A stretch of DNA of 11,399 nucleotides, from the NCBI GenBank assembly GCA_015233485.1, contig JADFXO010000098.1, forward strand, positions 1-11,399, written 5' to 3'. The first letter of the stretch is position 1. Each line of letters begins with the position of its first letter. The translations under genes were made by a program, and so were the position numbers. This document shows positions 6,591 to 11,399 of this stretch, piece by piece. Source of the DNA: Nitrospirota bacterium. Its GTDB lineage: Bacteria; Nitrospirota; Thermodesulfovibrionia; Thermodesulfovibrionales; Magnetobacteriaceae. Below the pieces are notes generated by a model. The model saw nothing but the letters and a program-made list of their open reading frames with translations. It searched no databases and was not told the origin of the DNA.

Positions 6591-7679
6591 TTAGTTTTTA
6601 TAATTATCCGTAGAACGTGCAAATACCTCATATACCTCTGGCAGCGCGATTCCCTTTGCTGTGAGCATACTATGGCGCATGGCAACGACAAATTGCTTGT
6701 TGAGGCGTATTGGAATATCACGCGGAGATATATGTTTGTCAATAATATCTACCGCCATAGCAGCCGCAACCTCGCCCTGCTCAAACGGCGACACCCCTAT
6801 TGATAACATGCACCCGTCCTCAACATTAAATAGATTAAGGCCAATCACCGGGACCTTAGAGTTTGTGTTCGTCCACTGCACGACCTCGTTTGGATGCACC
6901 AGCTCGTCGTATCCAGCATGGTTTGTACGTTTAAGTGTTCTGTAGTTGGCCAGCAATATATAGTCGGCCCTGTTGTTGCCATCGATTACGAATTTTTTCC
7001 ACTCCTCAAAGTCTCTGGCAACATAGGAGCCGAGGTATTCAAACGGCCTCCAGTCAAACTGGTCGATGTATATTTTATCTATCGCAAGGGATGTGGAATT
7101 ATCAGCTATATACATAATTTTAACATGTCCAGCCCTGTCAGCCACTCCATTATTGTATGATTTATTGATGGACTCATGGCCTTTTGAAGTCTTTTCGATG
7201 GTTTCAATGGTCTCTTTCATTGCTTGAAACTGCTTATGTTCAAGGATACCTGTAGCATTTACGGCTTTATCGTAACCATAAGGCGAGTACTCTCCATTCA
7301 ATCCGGCAAAGACAATGTTTATTTTCGGATTGTTCACATAGTGTCTTCCAACCAGCTCTGAGGCGTCGTCATCAATGAGTATCAATACATTTGGTTGCCA
7401 TCTTTGCACTGCCTCACGAGCCTGTATGCCCGCCTTCCGCCTGAAGGCAGGGTCGTTATGGTTCTTCAAATCCATATAAAACCATTTCACTGAATAGTTT
7501 GGATGTTTCTTTAAAACCCGATGAGCTCCAACCGTTATATCCCTGCACCATGCATAATCGGGGTCGTAGCTGTGTATTACCAGTATTATAGGTTTCGTTA
7601 TGCTGCTATAGAGTACGAGCGTGGCGGATAAAAGCAAGAAAACGATTATAAGCGCAACTATTACCGGTCTTCTTCTCAT
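6591..7679 (-). CDS. Membrane-anchored ABC_sub_bind-type periplasmic binding protein
   Basis: This 362-aa protein has a basic N-terminus (MRRR) and one hydrophobic segment at about 6-27. No convincing signal-peptidase site is visible, so it is probably anchored in the inner membrane with the rest in the periplasm. The body matches the ABC_sub_bind family (periplasmic-binding fold): 'ILVIHSYDPDYAWCRDI' near 32-48, 'WFYMDLKNHND' near 66-76, and 'VLILIDDDASELVG' near 98-111. The same landmarks occur in the sensor domain of the operon's histidine kinase ('LILNSYNYGYAW', 'EYMDTK', 'LIATDDDALDF'), so the two are related. No ABC permease or ATPase is nearby, so a co-receptor or capture role is more likely than ABC transport. 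It is coupled to the transporter gene by an ATGA overlap and has GGAG 4 nt before its ATG. The ligand is unknown. Confidence 0.8.
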   Translation of the reverse strand: MRRRPVIVALIIVFLLLSATLVLYSSITKPIILVIHSYDPDYAWCRDITVGAHRVLKKHPNYSVKWFYMDLKNHNDPAFRRKAGIQAREAVQRWQPNVLILIDDDASELVGRHYVNNPKINIVFAGLNGEYSPYGYDKAVNATGILEHKQFQAMKETIETIEKTSKGHESINKSYNNGVADRAGHVKIMYIADNSTSLAIDKIYIDQFDWRPFEYLGSYVARDFEEWKKFVIDGNNRADYILLANYRTLKRTNHAGYDELVHPNEVVQWTNTNSKVPVIGLNLFNVEDGCMLSIGVSPFEQGEVAAAMAVDIIDKHISPRDIPIRLNKQFVVAMRHSMLTAKGIALPEVYEVFARSTDNYKN

Positions 7680-9118
7680 AAGACTCCGATTTTAGTCCAG
7701 AAGGGAATTGATAAGTAAACGGCTGCTATTTTGACAAAGAACAGCAACAAGTTCATTACGCTGACGCCGCGTTCCTGCTGATTGACGACTGATTTGGTGT
7801 AATTCCTGAAATTAGACAAATAAGGGGCCTGAAATGGGAAGACCGCCGTTTCGGCAAAGAATAGAATTAGAAATCCCGTAAGCCACGTACTGATTCCACT
7901 AGCCTTTGCCAATGGCAGGAGAGTTGCGGCAAAAATCAAGACTACGGCATTCATCGGTATTATTAATCTTATGGCGAATATGGTTAAAGATAAAAGGATA
8001 ATGAACAGACGAAAATCAGAGTGCATATAATTTGCGAGCCAGCCGAGATTATTAACGACAATCGCGTCAATCCTCAGATAGTTCATTGTGTTGACAAGCC
8101 CTATCATGCTCCCAAGGAGAAACAAAAAAGACCAATCGATTTTAGTTCTGAAATCAGTAGAGTTGAGTACTCCTACAAGCAAAAGAGAAAACATAATGGC
8201 AAACGCAACCCATGTCACATTTATCTTTGTAATTGTTGCGGCAAACATACCAACGGCAAGGATTACTATACCAAAGACGGCTATCCATTCGGCAATCTTA
8301 AGACGCCCCATATGTTTTAGCTCCTCATCTATGAAATCCTTGTTTATGTTCAGCTTGTGAAAGGTACGGAAATATAGACCCAGGATTATAAAAAAAGCTA
8401 TAAGCATAGTGGCGGAAACTACAAAAGAGGCATATGACCACTTGATAAATTGAAAGGATTGCTGTTCCTGCAGGGGAAGCATCCCATAAATTATCAGATT
8501 TAACGGCGTACTGCTGAGAAATGACGCCGACAGAAGGGTAATGCCGATTAAACTGCTTGCAAACAGCGCGGTCTTTGAGCGTGCCATTGTCTGCTCATCA
8601 AGGTCCAGGCCGTCGTATGAGTGTGTAACGATCACGTTTAGTACGGGGGCTACGATTGCCGCCCTGCCGGATATAACCGGCACGAGAGGCGTAAATATAA
8701 GCCCAGTGAAGAATAAACTTATTGTGTACCAAAACGTGTTTGGCGGCATTATCTTTAACATCATCAACGAATATCTATGGCTTAATCCAGAGGTTACGAT
8801 TACCGTCCCAAGCCCAAGCACACTGACAGCAAGAAAAAATCCTTCAGACGCAAAACCGGACAATATGACCTCGTTTGGGGCAAGGCTGAAAAGGATGAAC
8901 ATTAACGTGGAAAACAATCCTGGAACGAAATCGGGCAATATCTCTGTTATCCACATAACCAATGTCACCGATACGATAGCGGCAAAAATCGAACTTTCCC
9001 TGTTAAACCCAGCCTTTTGCGCGTACAAGTAAGTGATTACCGGCACAACATTCGACAGCAGCCAACCCAAGACCTCTCGCCATAAAATCGCTTTTTTTCT
9101 ATCTGCCTGTTGTTCCAT
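7676..9118 (-). CDS. SLC13/DASS-like (ion transporter superfamily) membrane transporter
   Basis: This 480-aa polytopic membrane protein has roughly 11-12 hydrophobic segments, the usual length for divalent anion:sodium symporters. Support for the family comes from the early 'SVTLVMWITEILPDFVPGL', the mid-protein motif 'IDWSFLFLLGSMIGL' (327-341) and the terminal 'FPFQAPYL' (427-434), matching the SLC13 pattern near the C-terminus. Two hairpin positions that carry Ser-Asn-Thr in characterised SLC13 members such as VcINDY read Ser-Gly-Arg (150-152) and Pro-Met-Asn (388-390) in my hand alignment. Substrate and sodium dependence therefore cannot be read from the family. A sulfonate, sulfite or carboxylate anion is possible given the ComA homologue downstream, but that is inference. 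Its start lies inside the 3' end of the phosphatase gene and its stop overlaps the next start as ATGA, implying translational coupling at both ends. Confidence 0.8.
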   Translation of the reverse strand: MEQQADRKKAILWREVLGWLLSNVVPVITYLYAQKAGFNRESSIFAAIVSVTLVMWITEILPDFVPGLFSTLMFILFSLAPNEVILSGFASEGFFLAVSVLGLGTVIVTSGLSHRYSLMMLKIMPPNTFWYTISLFFTGLIFTPLVPVISGRAAIVAPVLNVIVTHSYDGLDLDEQTMARSKTALFASSLIGITLLSASFLSSTPLNLIIYGMLPLQEQQSFQFIKWSYASFVVSATMLIAFFIILGLYFRTFHKLNINKDFIDEELKHMGRLKIAEWIAVFGIVILAVGMFAATITKINVTWVAFAIMFSLLLVGVLNSTDFRTKIDWSFLFLLGSMIGLVNTMNYLRIDAIVVNNLGWLANYMHSDFRLFIILLSLTIFAIRLIIPMNAVVLIFAATLLPLAKASGISTWLTGFLILFFAETAVFPFQAPYLSNFRNYTKSVVNQQERGVSVMNLLLFFVKIAAVYLSIPFWTKIGVL

Positions 9119-10853
9119 GTTGACTGGCCTGCGAGCTGTTATCCCCCCAAATAAGACATAACATGGTTATATCGTCGAATTGATCTGCGCCGGTTGTGAA
9201 TTCAACAAGTCTGCTTACGGTGTTTTCTATAATTCCCTTCGATGTCCTGCCGCGGTTTTCTCTGAGTACCGCCTCAAGCCTGTTCTCATTGAAGAGCCTG
9301 TCCTGCTGGTCAATGGCCTCGGTAACGCCGTCGGTATAGAGAAAGAGGGCGTCGCCCGCGGAAAAGGCTAACTCATCGGCGTTGAACTGCGACTCTTCTA
9401 TAATGCCAAGGGGTATGGCTTCCTCCTCCTCAAGCGATTTTATCTCTCCTGAGTTGTAGATAATATACGGGGGGTTATGACCGCCGTTGCTGTATGAGCA
9501 TATGCCGGAGGCAGTATCTATAATCCCAAGAAAGACAGTTACGAACATAGACTTTTCGTTATTTTTGCACAGGTCGTTGTTGACTATCTGAAGGATTTCG
9601 CCGGGGTCGGTATAGAGCTTGGCGATAACCCGAAGAAGCGTCTTTGTGACGGCCATAAAAAAGGCTGCAGGGACCCCCTTGTCGGCTACATCCCCAATAA
9701 CAAAGCATAGGTGCGTATCGTCGATAAAGAAAAAATCATAGAGGTCGCCGCCGACCTCTCTTGCCGGGCGCATGAAGGCATATAAGTCAATCCCGGAAGG
9801 CCTCATCTCGGAGAAATTTACGGGCAGCATCCCCATCTGAATATCTCTGGCCAGTTTCATGGATTCCTGGATTTTGTGTTTCTCTATGTTTTCAAACGCC
9901 ATGGATATGTTGTTGCAGAATATTTCGATCATGTGTTTATCAATCTCATTGAGTTGCCTGTAGCTGTTGATATAGACAATGTTGTAGTGGTCCGTTTTAT
10001 TTCTGAAATATACGGCGCATGAGTTTCCAGCAAAGATACTCCTCTTTTCAGCCTCGGCGCGAAGGAGCATTTCAAACTCCGCCGGCTCAAACACATCCTC
10101 TGCGAGTTTTCCATCGTGATGCCCATAGGCGCCTGTTCCCTTGACAATAGTGATGTTCTTTGAGTTGCTGCCGGCAAGAAAGGATGAGTCCAAGTGATAT
10201 ATCGAGTTCTCGTCAAGCCTTAAGAGTGAGGACAGTTGAGTCAGGATGCCTGAGATAACGTCCTCCATTGACTGTACTTCAAACAGGAATGGAAATGCCT
10301 CTATAATCTGTTCCAGCCCCCGCTTGGTGCCGTCAATGGTAACGAGATTCCTATAATCACGCAAGGCAGAGACAACCGCCGTAAATAATTTCTGCTTAGT
10401 GAGTTCATTTTTTGACTTATAGTCGTTGATTTCATACTGCATGATTACCTTGTCTTCGGGGGCTTGCCCTGGCTGGCCGGTTCTCAGAATTATACGAATG
10501 AGATTGTTTTTTAGTACATCGCGAATATGTTTTACGACTTGAAGACCGGCATCGTCCGTTTCCATGACGACATCAAGAAATATAACGCAGCAGTCGGGAT
10601 TGTCTTTGATAAGAGTCTTCGCCTCTGCCCCGGAGTAGGCTTGTAAGAAAGTGATTGCCTTGTTATCGAAGACAACATCCATCAGGGCAAGGATAGTCGC
10701 GTCATGTATGCCTGGCTCATCATCGACTATCATAACCTTCCACTTGTCCTTACCTATTACCGCACGAGCCGTGCCCTCTGTTTCATCCACAAACAGGTCG
10801 TCGAGGTCGTCAGGCCGGGCATCCGGAGGCTTAATATTGAGAGAGTCTTCCAT
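9099..10853 (-). CDS. Response regulator REC-DUF3369 with PP2C-type SpoIIE phosphatase domain
   Basis: This 584-aa cytoplasmic signalling protein starts with an acidic tail (1-36), followed by a receiver domain at about 38-165. The receiver has acidic residues D44/D45, phospho-acceptor D94 in 'IFLDVVMETDD', and the lysine region NDYKSK near 143-148. The stretch 'LRTGQPGQAPE' and the following 'IDGTKRGLEQIIEAFPFLF' are typical of the DUF3369 GAF-like sensor (about 170-325). A short helical linker (325-345) leads to a PPM/SpoIIE phosphatase: VGGD at 367-370, GDVADKG at 387-393, GGHNPP at 457-462, YTDGVTEA at 506-513 and QFDDIT at 558-563. The metal-binding aspartates D370, D388, D508 and D560/D561 appear intact, so it should be active. 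The likely substrate is the phospho-STAS protein encoded just upstream, with the operon's histidine kinase as donor to D94 (inference). No clear Shine-Dalgarno precedes this ATG. The 3' end overlaps the transporter gene by 20 bp. Confidence 0.93.
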   Translation of the reverse strand: MEDSLNIKPPDARPDDLDDLFVDETEGTARAVIGKDKWKVMIVDDEPGIHDATILALMDVVFDNKAITFLQAYSGAEAKTLIKDNPDCCVIFLDVVMETDDAGLQVVKHIRDVLKNNLIRIILRTGQPGQAPEDKVIMQYEINDYKSKNELTKQKLFTAVVSALRDYRNLVTIDGTKRGLEQIIEAFPFLFEVQSMEDVISGILTQLSSLLRLDENSIYHLDSSFLAGSNSKNITIVKGTGAYGHHDGKLAEDVFEPAEFEMLLRAEAEKRSIFAGNSCAVYFRNKTDHYNIVYINSYRQLNEIDKHMIEIFCNNISMAFENIEKHKIQESMKLARDIQMGMLPVNFSEMRPSGIDLYAFMRPAREVGGDLYDFFFIDDTHLCFVIGDVADKGVPAAFFMAVTKTLLRVIAKLYTDPGEILQIVNNDLCKNNEKSMFVTVFLGIIDTASGICSYSNGGHNPPYIIYNSGEIKSLEEEEAIPLGIIEESQFNADELAFSAGDALFLYTDGVTEAIDQQDRLFNENRLEAVLRENRGRTSKGIIENTVSRLVEFTTGADQFDDITMLCLIWGDNSSQASQHGTTGR

Positions 10854-10870
10854 TTTTTCAGGTGCCGTCG

Positions 10871-11212
10871 CTAAAGCTGCTGCAAACCGCTTACCGCTTC
10901 ATCCATGGAGTTGTAAATCTTTAGAATAGTAACCAATCCAGACATTTTCATCACCTTAAACACCTGATCGGAGAGTTCGGTAAAGGCAAGTTTGCCGCCG
11001 GTCTTTTTTATTTCCTTGGCAGCGGCAAGAAAAATCCTCAATCCGGCACTGCTCACATACTCAAGCCCTTTGAGCGAAACGATAACCTTCTCAGGGCTCC
11101 CGTTTAAAATATTCCTGAACTTCTCCTCGGCCGCAGAGGCATTTGACGCATCCAGACGGCCACTTAAAAAAAAGACCATCAGCCCATTTATGTCATCGAT
11201 TTTTATCTCCAT
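10871..11212 (-). CDS. STAS-domain anti-sigma factor antagonist (RsbV/SpoIIAA-like)
   Basis: This 113-aa protein is one STAS domain, the usual size for SpoIIAA/RsbV proteins. The opening pattern 'GLMVFFLSGRLDASNA' (residues 10-25) is the typical first strand of bacterial anti-anti-sigma factors. The conserved phosphorylation loop YVSSAGLR is at 52-59; by alignment with SpoIIAA/RsbV, Ser55 is the likely phospho-acceptor. In the family, the unphosphorylated protein binds an RsbW-like kinase and frees its target, the kinase inactivates it by phosphorylation, and a PP2C phosphatase reactivates it. Both partners are in this operon: the phosphatase starts 17 bp downstream and the RsbW-like ATPase is encoded further along. 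It is the promoter-proximal gene, with a strong ribosome binding site. Its partner-switch role is well supported; its specific partner is inferred from linkage. Confidence 0.92.
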   Translation of the reverse strand: MEIKIDDINGLMVFFLSGRLDASNASAAEEKFRNILNGSPEKVIVSLKGLEYVSSAGLRIFLAAAKEIKKTGGKLAFTELSDQVFKVMKMSGLVTILKIYNSMDEAVSGLQQL

Positions 11213-11213
11213 T

Positions 11214-11221
11214 CCACCTCC
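11214..11221 (-). promoter_or_regulatory. Strong Shine-Dalgarno before the STAS gene
   Basis: GGAGGTGG on the minus strand ends one base before the ATG at 11212. The GGAGG core is about 4 nt from the start, which is rather close but a full anti-SD match, and it supports ATG 11212 as the start. Confidence 0.6.
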
Positions 11222-11399
11222 ATGTTTTCACATACTAACCGGTAATTATACCATTTCAACGAAGGTAATGCAAGCCTCATAACCTACCCACAGCAATTCT
11301 CAATGAACGATCTGAGAGCGTGAGTTTGTTGTAATATTTGTCATGGGAAGCAGGCTTAGGATCAATTTTGCAAAAAATTTGCTTAAATATACCTTTAGG
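11222..11399 (-). other. Upstream leader / intergenic region of the operon
   Basis: No coding sequence is supported here. The stretch is AT-rich and holds the likely operon promoter (listed separately). Further upstream are two small inverted repeats: the 10-bp palindrome TTTTGCAAAA at 11366-11375, which overlaps GCAAA-TTT-TTTGC (read on the minus strand) at 11370-11382, and AAGC-2-GCTT at 11348-11357. They could be operator half-sites or the end of a terminator from an upstream gene, but nothing in the window decides this. Confidence 0.5.
11245..11273 (-). promoter_or_regulatory. Sigma70-type promoter with extended -10
   Basis: On the minus strand a perfect -10 box TATAAT lies at 11245-11250, directly preceded by TGG (an extended -10, TGn). 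A partial -35 box TTGCAT lies at 11268-11273 (3 of 6 matches to TTGACA), with exactly 17 bp between the boxes. The predicted transcript would start near 11238, about 25 nt before the ATG of the STAS gene. It is the only convincing promoter seen ahead of the tightly packed gene run, so it probably drives the whole operon. The call rests on motif match only. Confidence 0.65.

Noticed and set aside
8541..9032. 163-aa open frame on the plus strand opposite the transporter
   Set aside because: It is a shadow of the transporter coding strand; the translated text has no recognisable domain.
6591..9118. ABC importer made of the binding protein and the neighbouring membrane protein
   Set aside because: The membrane protein is an SLC13-like secondary carrier, not an ABC permease, and there is no ATPase with Walker motifs in the window.
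11268..11290. Sigma54-type -24/-12 promoter upstream of the STAS gene
   Set aside because: A GG and a GC pair are present near TAGG...TTGC, but the spacer between them is 11 rather than 10 bases and the flanking bases do not match. The sigma70 boxes nearby fit better.
1..11399. CRISPR arrays, insertion sequences, tRNA or rRNA genes
   Set aside because: No direct-repeat array, transposase frame, terminal inverted repeats or RNA-gene landmarks were seen on either strand.

Overview
This 11.4 kb window reads as a single bacterial transcription unit. Every supported gene lies on the minus strand, so transcription runs from high to low coordinates. The organism cannot be fixed from the sequence alone. 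GC content is moderate (mid-40s percent by eye). The gene content includes a REC-DUF3369-PP2C regulator, periplasmic-binding-domain histidine kinases, diheme c-type cytochromes and a membrane polyferredoxin. This fits an anaerobic or microaerophilic Gram-negative such as a Nitrospirota or Desulfobacterota member; that is inference, with low confidence.

Layout in order of transcription: (1) a leader with a sigma70-type promoter (TTGCAT, 17 bp, TATAAT with an extended TG) at about 11245-11273; (2) an STAS anti-sigma-factor antagonist; (3) a response regulator with a SpoIIE/RsbU-type PP2C phosphatase; (4) a 480-aa SLC13/DASS-like membrane transporter; (5) a membrane-anchored ABC_sub_bind-type binding protein; (6) a divergent phosphosulfolactate synthase (ComA) homologue; (7) a histidine kinase whose periplasmic sensor is the same kind of ABC_sub_bind domain; (8) a small 83-aa hypothetical ORF; (9) an RsbW/SpoIIAB-like ATPase with an N-terminal membrane anchor; (10) a secreted diheme cytochrome of TsdA type; (11) a 681-aa fusion of a NapH-like polyferredoxin membrane protein with a second TsdA-like diheme module. 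Gene junctions are 53 bp or less and many are overlaps (ATGA, TAATG, 20 bp), which supports one operon.

Working model (inference): the periplasmic binding domains sense a small ligand. The histidine kinase signals to the receiver domain of the PP2C protein, which dephosphorylates the STAS protein, which then captures the membrane-anchored RsbW-like protein. All parts of an RsbU/RsbV/RsbW partner switch are present, but no sigma factor is. The effector half points to sulfur chemistry: a ComA-family enzyme (the family joins sulfite to phosphoenolpyruvate), an anion-type transporter, and two TsdA-like modules (thiosulfate/tetrathionate redox) with a quinol-linked Fe-S membrane partner. The points that most deserve attention are the NapH-TsdA fusion, the divergent signature residues in the ComA homologue, and the complete partner switch embedded in a putative sulfur-redox operon.
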